From Candidatus Baldrarchaeota archaeon (lineage in GTDB: Archaea; Asgardarchaeota; Baldrarchaeia; Baldrarchaeales; DXJG01): a stretch of 39,142 bases of DNA. A program made the translations under genes and the position numbers. The notes under the pieces are model-generated. The model saw only the letters and a list, made by a program, of their open reading frames with translations. It was not told where the DNA came from and searched no databases. The stretch is from contig JAEOSG010000005.1 in NCBI GenBank assembly GCA_016840485.1, forward strand, positions 1 through 39,142, given 5' to 3'. This document shows positions 26,094 through 34,914 of this stretch, piece by piece. Numbering within the stretch: position 1 is the stretch's first letter; every line of letters begins with the position of its first letter.

Positions 26094-26248
26094 GGTAAGA
26101 GACATCACAGAACTGTTACTTTAAACTTTAAACATTACTTCACCCAATAACTTTGTAAAGGCGACGCAAACTTAAACAACCACCATGAAAGGTCAAAAAC
26201 CGCAAAATTTAGATATTTGTCGAAAATAAATTATATGCGATAAAAACC
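26057..26248 (+). repeat. Direct repeat copy 2, with a fossil of the Fe-S gene end
   Basis: Matches 25424-25613. In the Fe-S frame it reads KTQFDNIAN, then KRIR and a stop, so it is a truncated coding fossil. The region upstream of the next membrane gene continues with TTAGATTGA after a G6 run in both copies. This suggests that the duplication originally reached the next gene's leader. Confidence 0.75.
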
Positions 26249-26274
26249 ACATTTTATTCAAAATAATTTGGGGG

Positions 26275-26293
26275 GTAGCGCGCGGCGCGCTAC
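26275..26293. repeat. GC-rich perfect palindrome
   Basis: GTAGCGCGCGGCGCGCTAC: 8-bp perfect arms around CGG, almost all G/C in a strongly AT-rich setting. It sits after a G6 run, 43 nt before ATG 26337. The equivalent place in the first repeat copy (after GGGGGG at 25680-25685) lacks it and reads directly ATTAGATTGA, so it looks inserted. It could be a leader hairpin, operator or short mobile palindrome. Confidence 0.6.
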
Positions 26294-26336
26294 AGCATAT
26301 TTAGATTGAAGTTAAGTATTGGAGGTAGTGATTTCA

Positions 26337-26759
26337 ATGAAAAGGTTGATGTTCTGGGTTTGGATTATACTTGGATGTGGGTGGTTAATAGGTGCTATAG
26401 TTAATTCTTTAGTGTTTAAGTCGCTTCAACGGGGAACATTAACATCCATATTTCTTGCATTAATATGCTTTGAAATAAGTGTGGGGATTTGGGGTTTTGA
26501 TTCCGAAACACGGCAGTTATGTTCAAAGGCAACGAATTCGTTAATCTTTCTAGGTATTCTAGGAACATTTTTGGGTATCCTCGGAGGATTGGTAGTTCAG
26601 GTCGAAAATCTTTTTCAAAAAATATTCATTGCGTTTGCTGGTTTCGCTCCGTTCCTATTTGCAGTGAGTGCTGTAAACTGGAATAAAAAACCGATCTTAA
26701 GTAGAATCACCTTCATCATCGGAATTGGTGTACTTCTATACGGTTTAGCCCTCAGCTAA
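26337..26759 (+). CDS. Small four-helix membrane protein, unknown function
   Basis: 140 aa, helices at about 5-27, 37-55, 66-90 and 94-138. No recognised motif. GGAGGT lies 10 nt upstream of ATG 26337. It is followed after 35 nt by another membrane protein in the same orientation, likely one transcript. It is not obviously homologous to the membrane protein at 25692 despite the shared upstream repeat. Confidence 0.65.
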   Translation: MKRLMFWVWIILGCGWLIGAIVNSLVFKSLQRGTLTSIFLALICFEISVGIWGFDSETRQLCSKATNSLIFLGILGTFLGILGGLVVQVENLFQKIFIAFAGFAPFLFAVSAVNWNKKPILSRITFIIGIGVLLYGLALS

Positions 26760-26794
26760 AAGACTAAAAGTCCCAATTTGCTGGAGGTTTTGTG

Positions 26795-27154
26795 ATGAGT
26801 GGGGCGTTTTTCTTGGTAGGTGGTTTCACCGGGCTGACTGTTGTTTCTTTGTTTTTACTTTTTAAATTTAGGCTGGTTCCGCTAAGCCGCTCAAGTTTAC
26901 TAAAATATGAAAGGTTTCCTTGGTTCTTAGCTCTTTTGACCTCAATGCTTTCCTCTTTAGCTCTAGTTTCAGGCTGTGTTGCTGGAGGTCTAATCGGGAC
27001 TTTGTTTTTCGGTGAACATGGAGAAACAATTTTAACTCGTATAATAAACAAAAATTTTCTAACAATTTTCCTCGCTATGTTTGCCGTTGCCACATTGATC
27101 TTTTTAATGGCCATAAAAACCACGATGCGAAAACGTGATAAACAACAAAAGTAA
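26795..27154 (+). CDS. Small membrane protein, unknown function
   Basis: 119 aa with three helices (GGFTGLTVVSLFLLF, FLALLTSMLSSLALVSGCVA with GGLIGTLFFG, and FLTIFLAMFAVATLIFLMAI) and a basic tail KTTMRKRDKQQK, so the C-terminus is probably cytoplasmic. RBS GGAGG is 7 nt before ATG 26795. It may form a membrane complex with the preceding protein (inference from gene order). Confidence 0.65.
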   Translation: MSGAFFLVGGFTGLTVVSLFLLFKFRLVPLSRSSLLKYERFPWFLALLTSMLSSLALVSGCVAGGLIGTLFFGEHGETILTRIINKNFLTIFLAMFAVATLIFLMAIKTTMRKRDKQQK

Positions 27155-27395
27155 AATAAGAGAAAAGTTGCTAATATATGTTAAAAATAAACGCGTGTCA
27201 TATACTAATAATACTTTTATTTTTTATCATGAAAACGGTTGCATTGCAGCTTAAAGATCGTTAAAATGTGTAATGTTTAAAATAAAGTCAAAGCCCTTTT
27301 TAATTATAATAGAAATCAGAATAGTAGAATAGTTGTTAAGCAATTGAATATCCTTTTAGTTACTCAATACGTTGTGGTACTATTTTTAATGATAG

Positions 27396-27617
27396 TTATT
27401 TCTTTAATGTTTTTATAAGTTCTAGGGGTTTTTCGATTTTCTTGAAAACTTTGCTTGCATTTAAAATCTCTATTCCAATAACTTTCCCACTATTATCCAA
27501 CTCTAAATTTATATTAGGGGCTAATTCTATAAAACCTTCTTCAACGCCATTTCTAATAATTATGTATAGGACATCGCTTTTCTCGTCGTAAACAACCTTT
27601 GGATAAGCTTCACTCAA
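27396..27617 (-). CDS. DUF2283-family small protein
   Basis: 73 aa. The pattern VVYDEKSDVLYIIIRNG, then INLELDNSGKVIGIEILNAS, is the DUF2283 signature, a small beta-rich domain common in archaea and bacteria beside DUF4258-type proteins. I use TTG 27617, preceded by GGGAGGTGG; this leaves an 8-nt overlap with the upstream DUF4258-like gene. The pair resembles a toxin-antitoxin unit, but I know of no demonstrated activity. Confidence 0.8.
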   Translation of the reverse strand: MSEAYPKVVYDEKSDVLYIIIRNGVEEGFIELAPNINLELDNSGKVIGIEILNASKVFKKIEKPLELIKTLKK

Positions 27618-27900
27618 CCAACTTCCACCTCCCACTTTTAACCCTGTACTCAACTTGCCTCTTACTTATTGGATGAACCGTTATCAACTCAACCACTCCA
27701 TTTCTAACATCGTAAACAACTATGATAAACCTTTCTCTACCAGCGTAAAACATCTTCTTCAAAGCAATAAAATGTCCACTCTTTTCATCATAAAATCTTC
27801 GTTCAGCTTCTTTATACACTCTTAAAGGAAGTTCCTCAGGAAAACCCCTTAACGAAATCCGTAACTTTAAATGGTCGGTATATTTAATCTCTTCAGTCAA
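27610..27900 (-). CDS. DUF4258-like protein, partner of DUF2283
   Basis: 96 aa, alternating strands with conserved-looking YTDHLKLRISLRG, FIALKKMFYAGRERFIIVVY and VVELITVHPISKRQVEYRV. This is the layout of DUF4258/BrnT-RelE-like small proteins that are encoded directly before DUF2283 genes. A RelE-like RNase role is possible but unproved. The TTG start has GAGGG 6 nt upstream. Confidence 0.65.
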   Translation of the reverse strand: MTEEIKYTDHLKLRISLRGFPEELPLRVYKEAERRFYDEKSGHFIALKKMFYAGRERFIIVVYDVRNGVVELITVHPISKRQVEYRVKSGRWKLVE

Positions 27901-28005
27901 TCTTTTCCCTCGTTAATAGCTTACTTGTATGTTTTTATTTCTAAGTAGTGCGCGCTTCTTGTTTGAAGTATAAAAGTTAACTGCGGATTTGCGCCTTCTA
28001 ATGAT

Positions 28006-29220
28006 CTACTTTAGATTTTTCGCAATTAAAAACGATATATCCTTAACTCTAATTCTTTGTTCTCCAATTTCTACAAACCCCTTTTTTATGTTAACACTGC
28101 ATGATGGACATGCTGTTAACACTATAGATGCGCTAGTTGATTTAAAGTCCTCCGCTTTTAATTTTGCAACCTCTAACGATAATTTGGGATCGTATATTAG
28201 GAGAATTCCTCCTCCACCGCAACATTTCTCTCTCATTTTTGATTCAACAACCTTTACATTTGGAAGCGATGCAACAAGATCATAGAAATAGTCGTTCATA
28301 TATTTACCAACATGACGATTAAGCTCACATGGATAATGAATAGTAACAGTAATTTCCTCATTTAAAGAAGGTTTACGCATAATTTTTATTAACTTATCTA
28401 GTTTGACGTCTTCTATTAAATACTCTATGAGATGTTTTACAGTTATGTTGGTGTCGTATCCTTCTAAGACCCTTTTCAGATTAGCGGTACAGCCTGCACA
28501 CGTCGTTAAAACCGTTTTAGCTTTTTTCTCACCTATTTTACTTATAAGTTTGTTCACCGTTTCTTCAGCGAGTTCATCCATTCCCAGAATGTGTGCAGGG
28601 TATCCGCAACAGCTCCAATCCTCCAAAAGAGTATAATCCACATTTAATTTCTCTAGTATCGTTTTTGTTGCTTCAAATATCTCTATAAGTGTTGAAGAAG
28701 CTTGACAACCTGGAAAATAAACCACATCTGCTTCCCGCTTGTATCTATCTTGAACTACTGGAATATCTAAAAATTCACGCATTTCTTTCCTCTCTTCCTT
28801 ACTCATTGGAGAAGTAAAGAAACCTGTCTTCCTTAAAGACTCCACGTATTTAATAACGGAAGACGGGAGAGCCGAAGGCGTGTAATCTAATATTTTCTTT
28901 CTAATCAGCTTTATTATGTTGGTGACAGGTACGTTTTGAGGGCAAACCTCTCTGCATTCGCCGCATAAAGTACATTTCATTACCTCATCAAACATTAGTT
29001 TGTATTCCGTAAAGTGACGGGAAGTCTCGGTTGAGATGCTTCTCGGTCCAGGGCAAGTTACTAATGGAACTTGCATTATTGGGCAAAACATTGTACATAT
29101 TCCACAATTCAAACACTTCTCCAACAGTCTTACCTGTTCCCACTCGTCGCTAGACAGTATTGGAAGCTCTATTGCCCTTACAACCTCCAAAACCTTCTCA
29201 AAATAACTTTCAAAACTCAT
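28006..29220 (-). CDS. glpC: Anaerobic glycerol-3-phosphate dehydrogenase, Fe-S subunit GlpC
   Basis: Two [4Fe-4S] motifs, CLNCGICTMFCP (followed by the GlpC-like TCPGPRS) and CTLCGECREVCP, then two CCG domains: CCGYPAHILGM with CAGCTANL, and CCGGGGILLIYD with CPSCSVN. GlpC anchors GlpAB and passes electrons to the membrane carrier. 404 aa is close to the bacterial size (about 396). RBS GAGGTG is 8 nt before the ATG. The gene is last in glpA-glpB-glpC, the classic order, with 6 nt after glpB. Confidence 0.9.
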   Translation of the reverse strand: MSFESYFEKVLEVVRAIELPILSSDEWEQVRLLEKCLNCGICTMFCPIMQVPLVTCPGPRSISTETSRHFTEYKLMFDEVMKCTLCGECREVCPQNVPVTNIIKLIRKKILDYTPSALPSSVIKYVESLRKTGFFTSPMSKEERKEMREFLDIPVVQDRYKREADVVYFPGCQASSTLIEIFEATKTILEKLNVDYTLLEDWSCCGYPAHILGMDELAEETVNKLISKIGEKKAKTVLTTCAGCTANLKRVLEGYDTNITVKHLIEYLIEDVKLDKLIKIMRKPSLNEEITVTIHYPCELNRHVGKYMNDYFYDLVASLPNVKVVESKMREKCCGGGGILLIYDPKLSLEVAKLKAEDFKSTSASIVLTACPSCSVNIKKGFVEIGEQRIRVKDISFLIAKNLK

Positions 29221-29226
29221 AGCATT

Positions 29227-30588
29227 TCACCTCACAAAGTTTGCAACAACGTTTCCAGCGAAGTATCCAGTTGATATTGCAATACCTAGGCCGCTTTTCT
29301 CAGAAATCCGATTATAACCTGATAGTATTGCACCTGCAGCAAACAAATTCTCATACACAGGAGTTCCATCCAAGCCTACAGGGCGAAACATATTATCCAC
29401 TTTTATCCCTACAGCAAAAACGGGATGACCATCCTTGGAAAACAAACCTTCTCTCAACAATTTCAAAATTTTAATACCCTCTAAGAACTTGCCTTTCTGA
29501 TCGCAAACTGGAAGACCAAATATCCCCTCTACAATTTCACCCTCATGTTCTTTAAGCCCTCCACCTATAAAACTGCCAGTCGCAAGTACCACCGCCGAAC
29601 ATTTAATTTCCTCCCTCCTCCTCTCCATACTGATTTCAATTTTCTCAACCTTTCTATTTCTCTTGTGAATTCTTAGAACTTCTATTCCCTTAATGATCTT
29701 AGCACCATCGTATTGAGATACAGCTCTCTCTAGTTTTTGTTGCAGTCTGAGACCCGGAACTGACGGTGGTAGCGACGGTATTTCGAAAACTTGGCTTCCT
29801 AATTGTTCTTCCAATCTTTTAATAATATTTTCCGTGTTTTCTAGTCCTAGAACTGCAGGAAATCCTATTATATCGGCATGTTTTCCTTTTAAATTGTTGA
29901 CAATCGTTTTTGCAAAACTATCTAGGTAGTCTTCCTTTTCAAGTAGTCTTGCAATGTTTACTGCCAATATGTTATGTTTATTCTCAAATGTTGGTAGGCT
30001 AATCACCATAGATTTTACGTCCTTTAAGTTAATTTTTAAAATTTTAGCAAAATAAGCGAGAGATTTTGCGTAAAAACTTGCATCGAAATCTGGATACCCC
30101 TTAAATCCAATAATATGTATAGATTTGTCAGAAAGATTTTCTAGAACTCCGTTTCTCATAGAAATTTGATATAAAGCTGTAGGTTTTAAAGTTCCCAGCG
30201 GGTTCGAAACAAACACATTTCTATTCAAATCTCCAACATACTTAACGCCAATTTCCATAGACAAAAACTCCGATAACGCCTCCCTAGCCCTTAACACGGC
30301 ATTTTTCTTTCTTTCATCAGAATCTACTTCAAAACCTCCTCCCAGAACACCATAAGGGTGTTGAGGATATTTTTCAGCAACTTCCCCCACAGCATCCAAA
30401 GGGTTTTCCACGAACACACCGCTTGGAAAATAGCCCATTAAATCTATTGTTCCAGAGGACATAGCAGTGGCTCCAAGCCCCCTCGACACAATAAGAACAG
30501 GAATATTTCTCTTTGTAAGTTCGTAAGCAGACATTAAACCTGCAGCACCACATCCCACAACCACAACATCAAATTCTCTCATCAACAT
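29227..30588 (-). CDS. glpB: Anaerobic glycerol-3-phosphate dehydrogenase subunit B
   Basis: FAD/NAD(P)-binding Rossmann start EFDVVVVGCGAAGLMSAYEL. The GlpB-typical SRGLGATAMSSGTIDLMGYF is followed by NPLDAVGEVAEKYPQHPYGV. The C-terminus carries the second FAD block TPVYENLFAAGAILSGYN and GLGIAISTGYFAGN. About 453 aa, slightly longer than bacterial GlpB. The ATG at 30588 overlaps the glpA stop by one base (TGATG), indicating coupling; ATG 30582 is an alternative with GGAG 8 nt upstream. Confidence 0.92.
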   Translation of the reverse strand: MLMREFDVVVVGCGAAGLMSAYELTKRNIPVLIVSRGLGATAMSSGTIDLMGYFPSGVFVENPLDAVGEVAEKYPQHPYGVLGGGFEVDSDERKKNAVLRAREALSEFLSMEIGVKYVGDLNRNVFVSNPLGTLKPTALYQISMRNGVLENLSDKSIHIIGFKGYPDFDASFYAKSLAYFAKILKINLKDVKSMVISLPTFENKHNILAVNIARLLEKEDYLDSFAKTIVNNLKGKHADIIGFPAVLGLENTENIIKRLEEQLGSQVFEIPSLPPSVPGLRLQQKLERAVSQYDGAKIIKGIEVLRIHKRNRKVEKIEISMERRREEIKCSAVVLATGSFIGGGLKEHEGEIVEGIFGLPVCDQKGKFLEGIKILKLLREGLFSKDGHPVFAVGIKVDNMFRPVGLDGTPVYENLFAAGAILSGYNRISEKSGLGIAISTGYFAGNVVANFVR

Positions 30589-32243
30589 CACTCCATCACA
30601 TCAATTAAACGGTCATAGTTTGCAACCATCATGTAAATTGACTGTGCAAGCTCTTCTTGGCCCATTTGATAACATCGTAACACCGATTGTTTCCCCTTCC
30701 ACCGCTCCCTCAAAAAATCTAGTATAAGCTTATGAATCTCTTTAACCGGGAATTTCAATTCATCTGAAACTATATGTGCAACTTTAAATGTACAGAAACA
30801 GCCTTGACACGGACCCATACCAAGCCTAGTTCTCCTCTTAATATCATCAATTGTACGCGCAAACTCCTCCCTCAAAACATATCTTATCTCAGCTTCAATC
30901 ACTGGCTCACACGTACATATCGTGGACTTCCACTCTGGCTTATCCTTCGTGTATTTTAGTATTCGTTCAGCTCTACAACCATGCCTATGAACAATTCTCT
31001 CAACCACACGCGGCGGCAACCCATATTTTCTTGCAAGCTCCAGCACATCTACTTCTCTTTCAGCACCGGGTAAAGGTTCATCACGAGTACGGCACTTCTC
31101 CCTGACACCAAACTTTTTACATATTAGATCCGTAACTTTCTCCCCTATTAGCCTCATCGTCACCATCTTCCCCCCTCCAATCGTAATAAACCCCTTCAAC
31201 CCATCCCTTTCCTCATGATCAACTATTTCATCTCGACGAGTAATATCCGACTCCGGCACACCCCACCTGTAGAGAAGAGGTCTAAGACCAGCCATCGCCC
31301 TAATAACCCTCGCATCCCTAATTTTCGGCACAAACCTCTCCATACTTCTTAACAGATACTCCACTTCGTCAAAAGTTGGCTTAACATCATCCGGATCTCC
31401 AAAATAATCGTCATCAGTGTCTCCTAGCATCATCGTATTCTCATGAGGCAGCAAAACAAGGTAATGGCCATCAATAGCCTCAGCAATAATCCCAAAATTC
31501 GTAATCCTCCTATCAAGAAACACATGCACACCCTTAGTCGGCCTCAACCTATATTCCACACCAGCCATCTTCGCAATGATAGGAACCCATGCACCAGCCG
31601 CATTAACCACCATAGACGCCCTTATCTCCTCCACCCTTCCACTAAACACATCTCTAACCTTAATTCCAACAACTTCATCTCCTTCCCTCAACACATCGAT
31701 TACCTTCGTGTATGTTCTTATTTCTGCTCCATGTTCCTTCGCTGACAACGCCGTAGCAACAACAAGCCTAAATACGTCTACACCCCATTCCTCCGTGTAA
31801 AACGCACCGAAAAACGCATCCTTATTCAAATTCGGTTCAAGCTTTAAAGCATCTTCCTTCGAAAGATATGTGTGAGGATGTGTGTTTTTCATTTTATGAA
31901 AATAGTCGAGAAACTTGTACATCTTTATCAGTTTTTCAAGTCCTTTCTCATCAACAGGCTTAGTTATAAGATGAAGATACGGAATTCTAAAAACTAGATG
32001 GGGCGCAATTTTCTGAATTATTCCACTTTCTCTGCACATTTCAGTAACCAGTTGCGTGTCAGAGTGAGGAGGAAGAAGGTAGCGAAAACCTCCATGAATC
32101 ATACCCATACATGTACCAGTCGTCCCAGAACCTAAATCACCCTTCTCAATAAGAATTGTTTTAAAACCCCGCATAGCACAGTCACGTGCAACAGCAACAC
32201 CAGTACTACCACCACCAACCACAACAACATCAAACTTCTCCAT
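30588..32243 (-). CDS. glpA: Anaerobic glycerol-3-phosphate dehydrogenase subunit A
   Basis: Catalytic FAD subunit that oxidises sn-glycerol-3-phosphate to DHAP. FAD motif EKFDVVVVGGGSTGVAVARD, LIEKGDLGSGTTGTCMGMIH, substrate region MLGDTDDDYFGDPDDVKPT, and a C-terminal BFD-like [2Fe-2S] domain: CTCEPVIEAEIRY then RRTRLGMGPCQGCFC, matching GlpA rather than aerobic GlpD. I choose ATG 32243, with GGAGAG upstream and the usual start just before the Rossmann strand; a start at 32303 would add 20 atypical residues. First gene of glpABC. In archaea, whose lipids use glycerol-1-phosphate, this serves catabolism. Confidence 0.94.
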   Translation of the reverse strand: MEKFDVVVVGGGSTGVAVARDCAMRGFKTILIEKGDLGSGTTGTCMGMIHGGFRYLLPPHSDTQLVTEMCRESGIIQKIAPHLVFRIPYLHLITKPVDEKGLEKLIKMYKFLDYFHKMKNTHPHTYLSKEDALKLEPNLNKDAFFGAFYTEEWGVDVFRLVVATALSAKEHGAEIRTYTKVIDVLREGDEVVGIKVRDVFSGRVEEIRASMVVNAAGAWVPIIAKMAGVEYRLRPTKGVHVFLDRRITNFGIIAEAIDGHYLVLLPHENTMMLGDTDDDYFGDPDDVKPTFDEVEYLLRSMERFVPKIRDARVIRAMAGLRPLLYRWGVPESDITRRDEIVDHEERDGLKGFITIGGGKMVTMRLIGEKVTDLICKKFGVREKCRTRDEPLPGAEREVDVLELARKYGLPPRVVERIVHRHGCRAERILKYTKDKPEWKSTICTCEPVIEAEIRYVLREEFARTIDDIKRRTRLGMGPCQGCFCTFKVAHIVSDELKFPVKEIHKLILDFLRERWKGKQSVLRCYQMGQEELAQSIYMMVANYDRLIDVME

Positions 32244-32550
32244 ACAATCTCTCCACACAAATAAAGTATAATCATAGTTCCATAAAATCAATTGCAATGA
32301 CACCTATGAATTCTAACACGTTTTTAATTTAAACGTATAACTTTGCACAGAATTTGTTTGTAATTGTATTTAATTTTTACATAAATTTCGGAGCCAACCG
32401 CCGTTTATGATATATTTTTGTTTTCTGGTTTTTATTTTCTCTTGTATCAAACGTTTTACTTTCATGTAAATTTTTCTTTACCAGAATTGTTAAAAACGCT
32501 TTCTATAAATCAATATATCTCGGAAATTTGTAACGCTTTAGGTGGAATTA
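32244..32550. other. Divergent promoter region between glpA and the membrane winged-helix gene
   Basis: No gene seen. It must hold the promoters of both divergent units: on the minus strand TTATACTTTATT is about 15-30 nt before glpA, and on the plus strand CTATAAATCAATATA ends ~33 nt before ATG 32551. The divergent arrangement leaves open that the winged-helix protein controls glpABC. Confidence 0.4.
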
Positions 32551-33753
32551 ATGTCTAGCATTATAGACTTGGAAAGTCTTTATAAAGTATTATCCCATTC
32601 TACTCGTAGAAAAATTCTCTGTTACTTATATAAGAAAAAATCTGCTACTTTTACTGAGTTAATGGATATAACTGGGATAAAAACATCCGCTAAGCTTAGC
32701 TGGCATCTCAAAAGTCTTCGAGGGCTTGTTAAGAGGATCAATGATAAATATACTTTAACTGAAATTGGGAGATCCGTTATTGAAAAAGACGAGGAACTAT
32801 CCAATTTACTAAGAGAATTTTATCCGAAGAGAAGCTATTTCAAAAAACGGTTTAAAGTACCCCTAAACTCTTTACTTATCCTTGCTATCGCTGTTGGCGG
32901 TCATATACTAGTAAATGTAATTCTAGCTCTAAGTAAGAATTTAGCTGAGTATCCAATGCCCGTATTCATGAGTGTAGGAATGCTATGTGGAATATTTTAT
33001 GGTTATCTCGGAACCAAACACCTACATATCGAATTTGATCAACTCTTCTGGGGAGCATTAGTCATGGGTGTTCTATTATCTGGATTATATTTTTACTTAG
33101 TCTTTCTACAACCCTGTTTAGTTACCTTCTACTCACTAATCGTTTCAAGGATATTAGCTTTAAACGAAACAGAAAGTAAAGTTTTCCAATTTAGAACAAA
33201 TCACTTAAAAGTTCTCTTAATTTTGTTAACTATATCGATTTTGTTAGCTAAAGTACTTCCTCAAACATTAAGACTTCCTCAATATAATAACTACTCACAT
33301 TTCAATGGTTACTATCTACTAGTCATTTCAGAAGAACATATACGCATCCTTACAGATTTTTATCGAACAGCTGGAATAATATCGGAAAGCTGGATACAAG
33401 TGGATGTTGCATCCATTATATTTTTCCTTTTTCTTGGATATGTTATGGGATTGTTGATTTATCTCTTTCAACCTAAAATTATTGCTTACGAAACAATTAT
33501 CGGAATCATAGCAATTTTAATCACGTGTACAACTTTTTTGTTAATAATACTTATACCGTTTGGCTCACTAAGGAAGATCATAATACCTTTATTATTCGTG
33601 GTCTGGCCGACACTAATAGGCATATGGATTCAAACATTCATAGTTGAGAGAGGGATAACAAAACAACACTTAAACACGTATAGCCAAGAAGGGAAGAATG
33701 TCCGAAATTGCAATTTAGTAATAAAAAATATCTCATTTCATCCCAAAGGCTAA
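32551..33753 (+). CDS. Membrane-embedded winged-helix (ArsR-like) regulator
   Basis: Residues ~5-80 are an ArsR/MarR-type winged helix: LYKVLSHSTRRKILCYLYKK, FTELMDITGIKTSAKLSWHL, KSLRGLVKRINDKYTLTEIG. From residue ~100 there are about seven to eight membrane helices, e.g. LLILAIAVGGHILVNVILAL and IIFFLFLGYVMGLLIYLF, with a longer extracytoplasmic loop around HFNGYYLLVISEEHIRILTD. This is a one-component, membrane-anchored DNA-binding design. The ligand is unknown. Divergent from glpA and convergent with the C39-like peptidase gene. ATG 32551 follows GGTGG; a GTG at 32542 is possible. Confidence 0.8.
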   Translation: MSSIIDLESLYKVLSHSTRRKILCYLYKKKSATFTELMDITGIKTSAKLSWHLKSLRGLVKRINDKYTLTEIGRSVIEKDEELSNLLREFYPKRSYFKKRFKVPLNSLLILAIAVGGHILVNVILALSKNLAEYPMPVFMSVGMLCGIFYGYLGTKHLHIEFDQLFWGALVMGVLLSGLYFYLVFLQPCLVTFYSLIVSRILALNETESKVFQFRTNHLKVLLILLTISILLAKVLPQTLRLPQYNNYSHFNGYYLLVISEEHIRILTDFYRTAGIISESWIQVDVASIIFFLFLGYVMGLLIYLFQPKIIAYETIIGIIAILITCTTFLLIILIPFGSLRKIIIPLLFVVWPTLIGIWIQTFIVERGITKQHLNTYSQEGKNVRNCNLVIKNISFHPKG

Positions 33754-33848
33754 CTATTACATAAAATCACTTAGCTTGAAACTAATATTTAAGTGATTTC
33801 TACCTTGTTTGAGATAAGATTTGGTAGTTAATATAGTTGGTCTTGTCT

Positions 33849-34559
33849 TTAACGCATGTTAATCCTTTTCTTGAATTTTATAGTGTACAGGGTGATTATT
33901 AGCACAAGAGCAACAGTGACAGTAGCTAATATTGTCGTTAACCATACATTTTTTGCTGGTTTTTCGCTGTAGATTGGTATGGGGTTTTGAGGCGGTTTTT
34001 CATCAGACTTATATATTAGTAGTGTCCAGTTCGTTGTTGAAAAAGTTGATCCTGGTTCCCAAAGCTCTTTGAAAACTCTATAACTAATAGTGTAGTTTGC
34101 TTGTTTCAACGGATCATTTGTCATGATGATCTCAGTTTTATCATTGTAATCTATTACCACACGAAAATGGCCATAAGTAGTTGTTAAACTATATTTTTGT
34201 AGAACTATAATTGGATAACCTTCTCTAATAAACTCCTTCAACTCATCTATATTCGAAAACAATGATTCAACTGTAAAATTAAATTTTAATGGATATTTTT
34301 CCATATCAGAAATATAAGTCAAATGAGTCACAGGGTCATATATCTCCGATGCGATCTCATCCTGCGAAACATTTATGCCCCAGTACTGTAAAACCATCGC
34401 TAAACAAGCAGGACCACACCAATAAGGATCTTTCTGCCTTACAAAAGGAACTCCAGGAATATAGTAACCTACTACAACAAGCGTAGCTCCGCACATCAAT
34501 GCACTAGAAAACATGTAAAGAACAATTATGAAAAGACAACTAAGATATTTTAATCGCAT
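33849..34559 (-). CDS. Membrane-tethered C39-like cysteine peptidase
   Basis: Signal/anchor segment at 4-27 (CLFIIVLYMFSSALMCGATL), then a papain-like C39/NlpC-type domain: VPFVRQKDPYWCGPACLAMV (catalytic Cys), a His in YGHFRVVIDYND, and the Asn/Asp in MTNDPL. A single helix VWLTTILATVTVALVLIITL with a basic tail KFKKRINMR anchors the C-terminus. The domain therefore faces outside. C39 enzymes usually cut double-glycine leaders of exported peptides while fused to ABC exporters; a free anchored form is less usual. RBS GGAGGG is 6 nt before the ATG, and a TATA box TTTTAAATAC lies about 45 nt upstream. Confidence 0.82.
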   Translation of the reverse strand: MRLKYLSCLFIIVLYMFSSALMCGATLVVVGYYIPGVPFVRQKDPYWCGPACLAMVLQYWGINVSQDEIASEIYDPVTHLTYISDMEKYPLKFNFTVESLFSNIDELKEFIREGYPIIVLQKYSLTTTYGHFRVVIDYNDKTEIIMTNDPLKQANYTISYRVFKELWEPGSTFSTTNWTLLIYKSDEKPPQNPIPIYSEKPAKNVWLTTILATVTVALVLIITLYTIKFKKRINMR

Positions 34560-34914
34560 TGCGACCCTCCTTCTCTAAATTAATATTGCATTGATGTATT
34601 TAAAATGTTCACGAATCCCTATTTTTATCATCATTGTTAATCCTTAGAATAATCCCTTAAAAATTGACTCCTAATCAAAAATCTCACCTAACTATGTCAC
34701 CATGATACACTTCAATGAAATGTCAAAATAAAACACCCAATAAGCAGGGGCTATAAAATATCAGATTATACTCAGCATCAAATAAATTTTCACGATTAAA
34801 AATACATATTTTGAACTGAATGTTACAAAGATAATACATGTACAATAAATAATTAAGTTTTAATGTCGTTATAGCTTCACGGAAAACTCATGCCACTTTA
34901 ATTCATTTAAATTG
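34560..34914. other. Intergenic region, no gene seen
   Basis: Very AT-rich. It carries the promoter of the C39-like gene (minus-strand TATA around 34594-34604). No RNA gene, repeat or reading frame of note was found in the remainder. Confidence 0.4.
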
